From the NCBI GenBank assembly GCA_026225255.1, contig JAMFSJ010000031.1, forward strand, positions 1 to 38,335: DNA of 38,335 nt, in the 5' to 3' direction. Position 1 is the stretch's first letter; every line of letters begins with the position of its first letter. Of the stretch, positions 15,943 to 24,023 are shown in pieces. Both the position numbers and the translations under genes were made by a program. This stretch comes from Methylacidimicrobium fagopyrum. GTDB lineage: Bacteria; Verrucomicrobiota; Verrucomicrobiia; Limisphaerales; UBA11358. Below the pieces are notes generated by a model that saw only the letters and a list, made by a program, of their open reading frames with translations, was not told the DNA's origin and did no database searches.

Positions 15943-18420
15943 ATGTTGAGAGACAAACACCAACACGGCCGGTTTCTTTTGAAGAAATGGCGGTGTTTTT
16001 TTGTTTTCGTCTTGTTGGTGAACAGTGGACGTGCCCAGGTGACAAATGAAATTCGATCGATTGCTGTCATTCGCGCCTTGTCGGCCGAACAAGCCTCGCA
16101 ACATCTACCGGTTCGACTGCAAGGCACGCTGAGTTTTTTTGATACAAATTTATTTGCCTATTTTTTGCAGGACGATACCGGGGGCGTTTATCTGGTCTAT
16201 AATCTAGATACAAATCTACCGGCGCTTAACCCTCACCTGCCTTTGCTGGCGACCGGAAATAAAGTTGAAGTTGAAGGCGAAACCAGTCGGGGTGAATTTG
16301 CTCCCGTAGTGGTGTTAAAGCATGTGACCTTATTAGGCACGGGCGTTTTACCAACCGCAAAAAAGGTTTCATTTGAAGACATCGCCACCGGCCAGCAAGA
16401 CAGTCAATTTGTCGAGGTCAATGGCATCGTCCGCTCGGTTGATTTTGATGCCCATGAAAATCATTATCATCTGAAAATCGCCACTGGTGGTGGTTTTTTG
16501 ACGGTCTACATGAACAAATCCTTTTTGGCCTCCAAGGTTGATAACCTGGTGTCCAGCAAAGTTAGGATTCGCGGCATCTGCACCAGTTGGTTCAATTTAC
16601 AACGCCAATTTTGTGATTTGCGTTTGCTCGTGACGAGCCCGCAAGATTTTCAGGTAGAAACCCCGGCTTTAGAAAATCCCTTTGAGCAGCCGGGGCAACG
16701 CATCGAACAATTGCTGCAATTCGTTCCGCAGTGGCCGCGGGGTGAGTGGACCAAGGTCACGGGCACGGTTACCTATCGGCGTGATGATGACACGATTTAT
16801 ATTCAAGATGAAAAGGAAGGCCTGTTTGTGGAAACGGCTCATGCGGGGACATTATTGCCCGGCAACATCGTGGAAATTCTGGGTTTCCCGGCCAAGGGTT
16901 TATTCACCCCGAAATTGGAGGATGCCATCTTCCGTAAGGTGGCGGACGGCCAAGTGCCAGAGCCGATTAACACCACGACCGATGAAATTCTTAAAGGCAC
17001 TTATGATTGCCGGTTGGTGCGAATCCAGGGGACAGTCATTGACCGGACGCGTTACGGGCGCGAACAATTCCTCGTGGTGCAGTCGGGCGGATTTATTTTC
17101 GATGCTTTTTTAGAGCATAAAAATGACGGCTCGAATTTCTCTTATCTGGAAAACGGCAGCCAAATTGCAGTCGTCGGCGTGTGCGTTATTGATCCCGGCA
17201 ATAACAACATCGGTCAGGATTGGAGCGCAAAATCATTCCGCTTGCTGATGCGTTCCGCGAACGACATTACCCTGCTGGCGCGGCCACCTTGGTGGAATTT
17301 GCGGCGGATGCTTTGGGCGGTCACGGCACTCGTTGCGGGGGTGTTGCTGACCTTTGCCTGGGTGGTCATCCTGCGTCGCCGCGTGCGCCTGCAGACGGCC
17401 ATCATCCGTCGTCAGCTTGAAACGGAAGCGACCTTAAAGGAGCGTTACGAAGACCTGCTCGAGAATGCGAATGACATGGTGCTTACTCACGATCTGCAAG
17501 GACGGATTACCTCTATCAATAGCACGGGCGAACAGTGGTTGGGGCAAGACCGCAAAGAGATCATAACGCGCAATCTACTTTCATTTATTGTCGAAGAACA
17601 GCGGGATGCGGCGGCCCAATGGCTTGAACAAATCATCGTTAAAAAAGAATTAGCGCCGGTGGAATGGGATTTTCTGGTTCCGGGCGGACAACGGTTGCGG
17701 CTGGAAATCAGTGCCCGGTTGATCAGCCAGCCCGGCAAAGCGGATGAAGTGGAAAGTTTCGCTCGCGACATCACGGAACGTAAGAAGTTGGAACGCGAAA
17801 TCCTCCAGATCAGCAATCGGGAACAGCGTCGCATCGGCCACGATTTACATGACGGCGTGTGCCAGCAACTCGCGGCCATTGCCTATCGCGTGGACATGCT
17901 CGCTGATCAACTCGCGGAAAAACAAATTCCCGAAGCGGACGAAACGATCCGCATCGGCGGCTTGGTGAATGAAGTCATGGCCCAAACCCGCAGTGTGGCG
18001 CGCGGCTTATTTCCAGTCCGACTGGAAGAAGCCGGCTTGGTTTTGGCGTTGGAAGAAATCGCGGTCAACGCCGGGCGCTTATTCCGTATCCACTGTGAAT
18101 TTTCCTGTGTCACGCCGCATCCTCAATTAGAAACGACCGCGGCGCTGCATCTATATTACATCACGCAGGAAATGGTGTTGAATGCGGTGAAACATGGTAA
18201 AGCCACGGAAATTTCCGTGACGATCACGCGCCACCAGGAACGTTTCCTACTCACCGTGCGAGACAATGGCCAAGGTTTTGCCATCACCGACCGCGCTTCC
18301 GACGGCATGGGTATCCGCATCATGCGCTATCGCGCTCAGGTTATCGGCGCAACGCTGGATTTGAAAAGTGAACCGGGAAAGGGCACCCAAGTCATTTGCA
18401 CTTTTCACGCGGCGACGTAA
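15943..18420 (+). CDS. Sensor histidine kinase with OB-fold-like sensor and PAS domain
   Basis: An 825-residue kinase. A signal sequence (residues 1-31) is followed by a periplasmic region holding about four OB-fold-like repeats (LPVRLQGTLSFFDTN, FVEVNGIVRSVDFD, WTKVTGTVTYRRDDD, VRIQGTVIDRTRY). A membrane helix (about 456-475), a PAS domain (about 505-610), and a HisKA_3-type dimerisation domain with H633 in GHDLHDGVCQQL come next. A NarL/DegS-type HATPase ends it (NAVKHGKA, DNGQGF, GMGIRIMRYRA). It should pass phosphate to the NarL-type regulator 85 bases downstream. OB-fold sensory regions of this kind are frequent in Verrucomicrobia; the ligand is unknown, and GH2/GH42 neighbours suggest an oligosaccharide. 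Confidence 0.9.
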   Translation: MLRDKHQHGRFLLKKWRCFFVFVLLVNSGRAQVTNEIRSIAVIRALSAEQASQHLPVRLQGTLSFFDTNLFAYFLQDDTGGVYLVYNLDTNLPALNPHLPLLATGNKVEVEGETSRGEFAPVVVLKHVTLLGTGVLPTAKKVSFEDIATGQQDSQFVEVNGIVRSVDFDAHENHYHLKIATGGGFLTVYMNKSFLASKVDNLVSSKVRIRGICTSWFNLQRQFCDLRLLVTSPQDFQVETPALENPFEQPGQRIEQLLQFVPQWPRGEWTKVTGTVTYRRDDDTIYIQDEKEGLFVETAHAGTLLPGNIVEILGFPAKGLFTPKLEDAIFRKVADGQVPEPINTTTDEILKGTYDCRLVRIQGTVIDRTRYGREQFLVVQSGGFIFDAFLEHKNDGSNFSYLENGSQIAVVGVCVIDPGNNNIGQDWSAKSFRLLMRSANDITLLARPPWWNLRRMLWAVTALVAGVLLTFAWVVILRRRVRLQTAIIRRQLETEATLKERYEDLLENANDMVLTHDLQGRITSINSTGEQWLGQDRKEIITRNLLSFIVEEQRDAAAQWLEQIIVKKELAPVEWDFLVPGGQRLRLEISARLISQPGKADEVESFARDITERKKLEREILQISNREQRRIGHDLHDGVCQQLAAIAYRVDMLADQLAEKQIPEADETIRIGGLVNEVMAQTRSVARGLFPVRLEEAGLVLALEEIAVNAGRLFRIHCEFSCVTPHPQLETTAALHLYYITQEMVLNAVKHGKATEISVTITRHQERFLLTVRDNGQGFAITDRASDGMGIRIMRYRAQVIGATLDLKSEPGKGTQVICTFHAAT

Positions 18421-18505
18421 ATCGCGGCTGTTCCATTTGGTAAAATAAGCTGTCTGACCCATTGCCTTCGATTGGCGATTGAGTCTATTTTGAAGCCGCG
18501 TTGAT

Positions 18506-19192
18506 ATGAACCCGGATTTACCCAGCCCAACCACGGCTCGCGACCAGAGCCTGATTTTCCTTGTGGACGACCATGAAATGTTCCGGGAAGGCTTGCGGCA
18601 ATTGATTGATCGCGAGGCTGATTTCAGGGTGAGCGGCGACGCCGCGAGCGCCGAAGAAGCATTGACCAAAATCAATAATTCCCTGCCCGACCTCGTCATC
18701 ACCGACATTTCACTCGGAGGCACTTCCGGCATCGATCTCGTCAAAACTTTGAAAGTCGAGCATCCCGAGTTGGCGGTGCTGGTTGTTTCCATGCATGAAG
18801 AATCGCTCTACGCGGAACGCGCCTTGCGCGCCGGTGCGATGGGTTATGTCATGAAACAGGAGCCGGCCAAGACGGTGAAGCTGGCCATCCGCAAGGTGCT
18901 CGGCGGCGACATTCATTTGAGTGAAAAGATGGCGTCCGCGCTGCTCGGCAAACTCGTTCACGAACGTTCCAGTGAACCGCCGGCGTCCTTGGTGGAGTCA
19001 TTGAGCAACCGTGAATTGGAAGTTTTTCGCATGTTGGGACAAGGCAAGGCCTCGCGCGAAATCGCCGAAGAATTGAACCTGAGCGTGGCGACCATCAACT
19101 CTTTCCGCAATCGCATCAAAGAAAAGTTGAACTTAAAAAATTCCTCCGAACTGATTTTGCAAGCCATCCATTGGGTGCGCGAAGGAATTTAA
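18506..19192 (+). CDS. NarL/LuxR-type response regulator
   Basis: A 228-residue regulator with an N-terminal receiver (FLVDDHEMFREGL, phospho-acceptor D67 in LVITDISLGG) and a C-terminal LuxR-type helix-turn-helix (about 165-228; LSNRELEVFRMLGQGKASRE, LSVATINSFRNRIKEKLNL). The pairing with the HisKA_3 kinase just upstream is the standard NarL-NarX arrangement. It is likely to regulate the adjacent glycosidase genes, but no operator was identified. The stop is nine bases from the stop of the convergent GH42 gene. Confidence 0.94.
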   Translation: MNPDLPSPTTARDQSLIFLVDDHEMFREGLRQLIDREADFRVSGDAASAEEALTKINNSLPDLVITDISLGGTSGIDLVKTLKVEHPELAVLVVSMHEESLYAERALRAGAMGYVMKQEPAKTVKLAIRKVLGGDIHLSEKMASALLGKLVHERSSEPPASLVESLSNRELEVFRMLGQGKASREIAEELNLSVATINSFRNRIKEKLNLKNSSELILQAIHWVREGI

Positions 19193-19200
19193 TTCAGATA

Positions 19201-21291
19201 TTAGGCGACCGGCTCATCCGCGGCAGCCTCTGTCTTCTTAGTTTCCTGATGTTCATCCAATACCAGCACGCCGAGTGGTGGCAGGTCGTAGTTGCCGGAA
19301 AAATTGGTGCCGGTCAGGAAATCGTGCATCGGTTTGTAGAATTGGATGCGGATGGGCGAATTATGATGGTTGATCAAAAAGTAAATCCGCGTGCCTTCTT
19401 TTTGGCGCATGGAAACTTCGATGTTGTCCGGCACTTTCAGCAGCGGATGCAAATTACAGGTCTGACGCAACCACGCGACCAGGTCATGATAAAAATGTTG
19501 ATGGCTCATCGTGCCGAGATAAATGGCGCGACCCAGACCAAAATTATTCACGGTCATCGCCGGACTGCCGGTGTAAAAATCCTTCGCGTAGTTTGCCAGA
19601 ATCTGACAGCCCTTGGGCGAAATAATATCGCACCAAAGCCGCGCCGGATGCATCTGGCTGGTGGCGAACGCACCTTTGAACGTGAGATGATTTTCCTGCG
19701 TCGGCGGCAACGCGTCGAATTCCAAAACCTCGAGGCCGAACAGATCGGTCAATTCGCCAGGATAACCCGTGTCGGGTGCGATGTGGTTTTGGTTGACGAG
19801 GCTGGTGTTGAACGTGCCGACGAGGGTGCCGCCGTTCTGGACGTAGAGTTTTAGATTGTCGGCTTCAGCGGCACTCAACACCCGCAGCGACGGCGCGATA
19901 ACAATTTTGTATTGCGACAAATCTTCGGACGGACGCGCGAAATCCACTTGAAAATTGCGGTGATGCAGCGCGTTGTAAAAAAGTTGGATGTGTTCGCGCA
20001 GACTGAAAAATTTATTCGGCTGCATCGGCTGATCCAACGCCCATTCATTGTCGTGGCTGTAAAGGATGCAGACGTTGGCGACGACTTTGGTGTCTTTGAG
20101 CGCCGGCGCGAGGAGTTTGATTTCTTCGCCAATCTGGCTGATTTCCGTGAGCGTGCGGCGCGTGCCTTCGAGATGGTGCGATAGAATCGCGCCGTAAAAT
20201 TGTTCGCAACCGATCCGCGGTTGCCGCCAGCGGAAATAGAGCAAGCCGCTCGCGCCGCGCGACAGCAATTGATACGTGAACAACCGGATCAAGCCCGGGC
20301 GCACGAGCGAATTGGCGTCTTCCCAGTTCACTTGGCCCGCTTTTTGTTCCATCGCCCAAAAACCCGCGTCGCCATCGGGCGTGCAGATGTCGGTCTTTTT
20401 CAACGAACGCAGCATGTCAATGTCGCATGCGAGCTCGGCGGCTTTGGCTTTGATCGCCACGTTACTTTCGATGGAAACAAAGTCCACCGCTTCCGCCAAA
20501 TCGAAGTGATCGAACTTGCGAACGAACGCGCGCATGGTCGCAGTGAGGCGATGTTGCGGACAACGTTCACGCAAAATATCCGCCTGCATCCGCACATATT
20601 GCACCATCGTGTCACTGCTAAAACGGTTCCAGTCCAACATCAACGCCGGATTGTGCATGACCGGCGTAAACTTCGGCATCGGCACTTGATCCCAACTCGT
20701 CACTGTCTGCGCCCAAAAACGCAGGCCGAGTTTATCGTTCAAATTTTGAATCGTTTTATATTTGGCATTCAACCATTGATGCCATTCTTTTTCCGTGGCG
20801 GCGTTGAAGGAAAATTCCGTGTTATTGCCGCCGATGCTGTTATCAATTTGCCACGCAATGATTTGCGGATGATCGCCAAGCGCGTCAATCATCGCGTTGA
20901 CGATGCGCTTGGAATAATCCCAAAACGCGTCGCTGGAAAGACATGTGGCGCGACGAGTGCCTTCGTGTTTGACGAGACCGCGTTCGTCCAACGGCAAAAT
21001 TTCCGGGTGTTTTTTGGCGAGCCAAATCGGCGGCGCGGCGGTGGGCGTGCCGAGAATCACTTTGATGCCGTGCTGGCCCATGATGTCCATCACGCGGCGC
21101 AACCACGCAAAATCATATTTACCTTCCTCCGGCTCGCAGATGCCCCAGGAAAATTCGCCGATGCGGACGACATTAATGCCTACGCGCGCCATGAGGACAG
21201 CATCTTGCCCCCATAATTCTTCAGGATTTTCGCGGGTGCCGCTATAAGGAAAGACCCAATGTTCCGGGTAATAATCAACGCCAAAATACAT
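19201..21291 (-). CDS. GH42 beta-galactosidase homologue lacking the usual acid/base Glu
   Basis: A 696-residue GH42 protein. The TIM barrel starts at MYFGVDYYPEHWV and runs through NVVRIGEFSWGICEPEEGKYDF. The trimerisation and glutamine-amidotransferase-like domains follow (KDTKVVANVCILYSHDNEWALDQ), then the C-terminal beta domain. The nucleophile E315 is conserved in AMEQKAGQVNW. At the acid/base site, where the family has an Asn-Glu pair (DNEyG), this protein reads DNSIGG (N151-S152; codon AGC at 20836-20838). The protein is full length, otherwise well conserved and cytoplasmic (no signal peptide). It may be inactive, use another acid, or act on a substrate with a good leaving group. I start at ATG 21291; the open frame upstream of it has no homology. 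Confidence 0.88.
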   Translation of the reverse strand: MYFGVDYYPEHWVFPYSGTRENPEELWGQDAVLMARVGINVVRIGEFSWGICEPEEGKYDFAWLRRVMDIMGQHGIKVILGTPTAAPPIWLAKKHPEILPLDERGLVKHEGTRRATCLSSDAFWDYSKRIVNAMIDALGDHPQIIAWQIDNSIGGNNTEFSFNAATEKEWHQWLNAKYKTIQNLNDKLGLRFWAQTVTSWDQVPMPKFTPVMHNPALMLDWNRFSSDTMVQYVRMQADILRERCPQHRLTATMRAFVRKFDHFDLAEAVDFVSIESNVAIKAKAAELACDIDMLRSLKKTDICTPDGDAGFWAMEQKAGQVNWEDANSLVRPGLIRLFTYQLLSRGASGLLYFRWRQPRIGCEQFYGAILSHHLEGTRRTLTEISQIGEEIKLLAPALKDTKVVANVCILYSHDNEWALDQPMQPNKFFSLREHIQLFYNALHHRNFQVDFARPSEDLSQYKIVIAPSLRVLSAAEADNLKLYVQNGGTLVGTFNTSLVNQNHIAPDTGYPGELTDLFGLEVLEFDALPPTQENHLTFKGAFATSQMHPARLWCDIISPKGCQILANYAKDFYTGSPAMTVNNFGLGRAIYLGTMSHQHFYHDLVAWLRQTCNLHPLLKVPDNIEVSMRQKEGTRIYFLINHHNSPIRIQFYKPMHDFLTGTNFSGNYDLPPLGVLVLDEHQETKKTEAAADEPVA

Positions 21292-21386
21292 AAAATTAAA
21301 TTTGGTTTTGAGAGCTTGAGCGACTCTAGGCCTGAAAATTCTGTCTGGCAACTAAAATCGTAAAAACAAAATTTTGGAGGTTTTTC

Positions 21387-21480
21387 AACCGCTAATCGGC
21401 GCCGATCTTCGCTCACAAAATCATTTTACCGGTCACGGCTGACACTTTTTCCGTTTAAAAATTAGCGTGGATTTGCGGTT
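21387..21480. repeat. Dispersed 'accgctaat' repeat, inverted pair, in the GH42-AraC gap
   Basis: The left copy (21387-21420) matches the 9901 copy at about 28 of 33 bases. The right copy (21461-21480) is the start of the element reversed (reverse complement AACCGCAAATCCACGCTAAT). It occupies most of the 280-base divergent region, so it may influence both promoters. Confidence 0.6.
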
Positions 21481-21571
21481 AAAAACTTCCCGGTTTTAGT
21501 GGTTAAGCGGACCGGTTCACGTCGGGTTAAAACTTGAAAATAAAGCCAAACGTGGCAATAGTAGAGGCTAG

Positions 21572-22543
21572 ATGGTTTCCAGTATTTCCACCAAAAAGCG
21601 GACGCGCACGGCGGGCGTCTTCAGCGAAGCGTCCACGTGGCGCGCGTTTGGCGCGGGCTGGCGTCCGCTGTGGGCGGGCTTTCAGCAAAATGGTTTTAGC
21701 GTGGAATGGCACGATTTCCAATGCGACTCGCCGCTGGAATTGGCCGGCACTTTTCATCCGGACAGCGTGGAGATTTGCCTGAATGTGGACGGCAACGCGG
21801 AATTTGATCTGGGCGGTCGCCGCCAGGAATTGCCGCCGGGCAGCGCGACGTTTTATTCTGCGGGACGCGAACCGCTCGCGGCGCGGCGTTTGCCGCAACA
21901 ACGACATCAGTTTGTCACCGTTGAAATTTCCCGCGATTTTTTGAAACGCCGTTTTGCCGAGGCGAAAACCGGTTTACATCCGCAGATCGAGGCGTTGATC
22001 ACGGACAAAAAAAATATCAGCGCGATTTCCGAAGTGCGCCGGCTCACGACCGATCAGCAACGGCTGATCCCGACCTTGCAAAATTCCCCGGTGCCGGGGC
22101 CGGGGCGCGGCGTTTGGTTCGAAAGTAAAGTATTGGAGTTGATGGCGGAATTTTTCTTCGTGGCGGTCACGGACGAATTTTTCTGCGAACGGCAACGGCG
22201 CGTCGCCAGTGAGCGCGTGAATAAAGCGGTCGGGATTCTGCGGGATAATTTAGCGGAACCACCGGATTTGTTGGAATTAGGCAAGCGCGTGGGTTGCAGT
22301 CCGTTTCATTTGAGCCGCACGTTTTCGCAAGAAATCGGCGTGACGATCCCACAATATCTGCGGCAGTTGCGGATGGAACGCGCGGCGGAATTATTGCTGA
22401 CGGGAAAATTCAACGTCACGGAAACCGCGCTGGAAGTGGGTTATTCAAGCATGAGCCATTTTAGTCAGGCGTTCTGCCAGACGATGGGTTGCTGTCCCAA
22501 TTTGTATCCGCTGGTGAAAAATTCCAAGTTGAAGCGGACGTAA
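21572..22543 (+). CDS. AraC-family transcriptional regulator
   Basis: A 323-residue regulator. Residues about 60-125 look like the AraC-type cupin ligand domain (CLNVDGNAEFDLGGRRQELPPG, FYSAGREPL). The C-terminal 100 residues hold two helix-turn-helix motifs (DLLELGKRVGCSPFHLSRTF and NVTETALEVGYSSMSHFSQAF). It is transcribed divergently from the GH42 gene, the classic layout for a sugar-responsive activator of a glycosidase. A role in GH42 control is inferred from the layout only. The C-terminal 'GCCPNLYPLVKNSK' replaces the usual GxsP.xyR ending, a mild divergence. Confidence 0.9.
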   Translation: MVSSISTKKRTRTAGVFSEASTWRAFGAGWRPLWAGFQQNGFSVEWHDFQCDSPLELAGTFHPDSVEICLNVDGNAEFDLGGRRQELPPGSATFYSAGREPLAARRLPQQRHQFVTVEISRDFLKRRFAEAKTGLHPQIEALITDKKNISAISEVRRLTTDQQRLIPTLQNSPVPGPGRGVWFESKVLELMAEFFFVAVTDEFFCERQRRVASERVNKAVGILRDNLAEPPDLLELGKRVGCSPFHLSRTFSQEIGVTIPQYLRQLRMERAAELLLTGKFNVTETALEVGYSSMSHFSQAFCQTMGCCPNLYPLVKNSKLKRT

Positions 22544-22550
22544 AATCTTA

Positions 22551-22617
22551 TAGCGCGCCGATCGCCTCATCGGCGAGTTGGCAAAATATCATCGCGCCGA
22601 TCAGTCGATGGCGCTCG
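22551..22617 (+). repeat. 68-bp double-palindrome repeat, copy A
   Basis: An approximately 67-base element with words GCGCCGATC...ATCGGCGAGTTGG, AAAATATCATCG and GCCGATCAG...GGCGCTC. It folds as two hairpins joined by the AT-rich middle. Copies B (27425-27491, reverse) and C (30965-31029) belong to the same family. This copy fills the gap between convergent genes, ending one base before the next stop codon. Confidence 0.7.
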
Positions 22618-22618
22618 A

Positions 22619-23410
22619 TTATTTCCCGAAAAATCCGCCGAGACCTTTTTTGATTTGGTTCACGGTATTCGTGTTTTTGATGTTGTTGAGAATACCGCTG
22701 GCCGCGCCGCTTAAATTCGTCTTCGCATAGTCGGCCACGCTTTTGATGGCGGCGGCACTGATCTGGTTTAAAACCGTTTTCGCCAACTCGGTGCCGGTGA
22801 TGCCGTCAGGACCTTGCCCCAAATTCGTCAGGTGAATGTCCGGAATCGTCAGCGTGAAAGTATTCGTCGAAATGCCCGCAAGGCTGGTAAAACTGTCCAA
22901 GCCGGTGATGCTCGCATGAACTTTCGCGCCGGTGATAAGGAAATCATCCACTTGCAATTTTTTGGCCGGTTTGCCCGACGCAGCGGCGGTTTGGGTGGCG
23001 TTGGTGTCAACGGGACCGCTCAAATTGGCGAGCAATTGCTTAAGGTTGTTGGCGCCGAGCGGGTTGCCTTCAAACGTGATTTCCGGCGCGCGGACTTCGA
23101 CGGAATGAATGATGATTTTATCCGACAATAGCGAGCCGGGCGAAAGGCTGGCGGCAGCTTTGCCAACACTGATCACGAACGGCATTTTGTAACCGTCGGG
23201 ATTACCGATGACGAGGCCGTTGAAGCTGGCGGAACCAGTGAGCAAAGAAAGGCTGACACTGTCCAACGTGACGGTGGTTTTGGTGATGGTCGGCGCGACG
23301 GTGACCACGGCGGTCTTGACGATTTTATCGAGGTTGAAACCAATCACGACGACCGCGCCGATAACCAGAACGAGGAGGATGAAAGCGATCACGAGTAATT
23401 TCTTTTTCAT
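22619..23410 (-). CDS. AsmA-like membrane-anchored protein
   Basis: A 263-residue protein with one N-terminal membrane helix (about residues 4-25; LLVIAFILLVLVIGAVVVIG) and the AsmA/DUF748-type start FNLDKIVKTAVV, followed by VTLDSVSLSLLTGSASFNGLVIGNPDGY. The body continues with beta-rich segments (IIIHSVEVRAPEITFEG) and a central alanine/lysine linker (TQTAAASGKPAKKLQVDD). AsmA-like proteins bridge the inner membrane and periplasm and affect outer-membrane lipid transport; that function is assumed from family resemblance only. It is shorter than classical AsmA. No operon partner is clear; a receiver-only gene lies 62 bases upstream on the same strand. Confidence 0.7.
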   Translation of the reverse strand: MKKKLLVIAFILLVLVIGAVVVIGFNLDKIVKTAVVTVAPTITKTTVTLDSVSLSLLTGSASFNGLVIGNPDGYKMPFVISVGKAAASLSPGSLLSDKIIIHSVEVRAPEITFEGNPLGANNLKQLLANLSGPVDTNATQTAAASGKPAKKLQVDDFLITGAKVHASITGLDSFTSLAGISTNTFTLTIPDIHLTNLGQGPDGITGTELAKTVLNQISAAAIKSVADYAKTNLSGAASGILNNIKNTNTVNQIKKGLGGFFGK

Positions 23411-23472
23411 GGTTTATGGTTTAGAAAGTTGAAAGTCGAATTTTCTGAATCCTTGAAACGGCCGGCGGAAAA

Positions 23473-23853
23473 TCATTTCTGCGCCAGCAGTTCGCGGATG
23501 CAACTGGAAAATTCCGAGAATTGATACGGTTTTGAGATAAAACGGTCCGGTCGCACCAACGCATCGGCAAAAACATGTTCATCCACCGTGCCGCTGATGA
23601 GGATCATTTTTTGATCGGGCTTGATGCGGCGACATTCGCGGATCAAATCCATGCCGCTCATGCGTCCCATCGCGTAATCGGTGATGACCAAATCCGGCAT
23701 GACCGTGATAAATTCCTTGAGGGCGACTTCGGGGTCGCGGTAAACCTGCACGTCGCAACCCATGGACTTGATGATCATGGCCGCGAGTTCGAGCAACATA
23801 GGCTCGTCGTCGACCACAAACACCTTGGCTGGTTGGGTTGCTTCACTGCTCAT
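23473..23853 (-). CDS. Single-domain response regulator
   Basis: A 126-residue receiver domain with no output domain. It has the acidic pair in VVDDEP, phospho-acceptor D59 (LVITDYAMGRMSG), T/S in ISGTVDEH, and K108 in FISKPYQ. Such CheY-like proteins act by protein-protein contact, for example as phosphate relays or switches for a kinase or motor. Its kinase partner is not adjacent. It lies upstream of the AsmA-like gene, on the same strand with a 62-base gap. A short, unpatterned leader precedes the ATG at 23853. Confidence 0.92.
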   Translation of the reverse strand: MSSEATQPAKVFVVDDEPMLLELAAMIIKSMGCDVQVYRDPEVALKEFITVMPDLVITDYAMGRMSGMDLIRECRRIKPDQKMILISGTVDEHVFADALVRPDRFISKPYQFSEFSSCIRELLAQK

Positions 23854-24023
23854 GGATTTTACACAGATTGAGAACGGTTAAAGTCGAATCGGGAAACTAA
23901 CATAAATTTTTGGTTTACAGCAAGTCCCAATCTCTGGTGACGGGAAACAATTTGCATCCGCGCCCATCTCCCTCTAGTATCCATTTCCGGCAACCAATCC
24001 CGCTGCCAACCTTGAAAAGTCGC

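Noticed and set aside
20200..21216. Long open frame (338 codons) on the plus strand opposite the GH42 gene
   Set aside because: It is antisense to a well-conserved GH42 protein, has low-complexity Arg/His content and no recognisable domain. Such frames are expected in GC-rich coding DNA.
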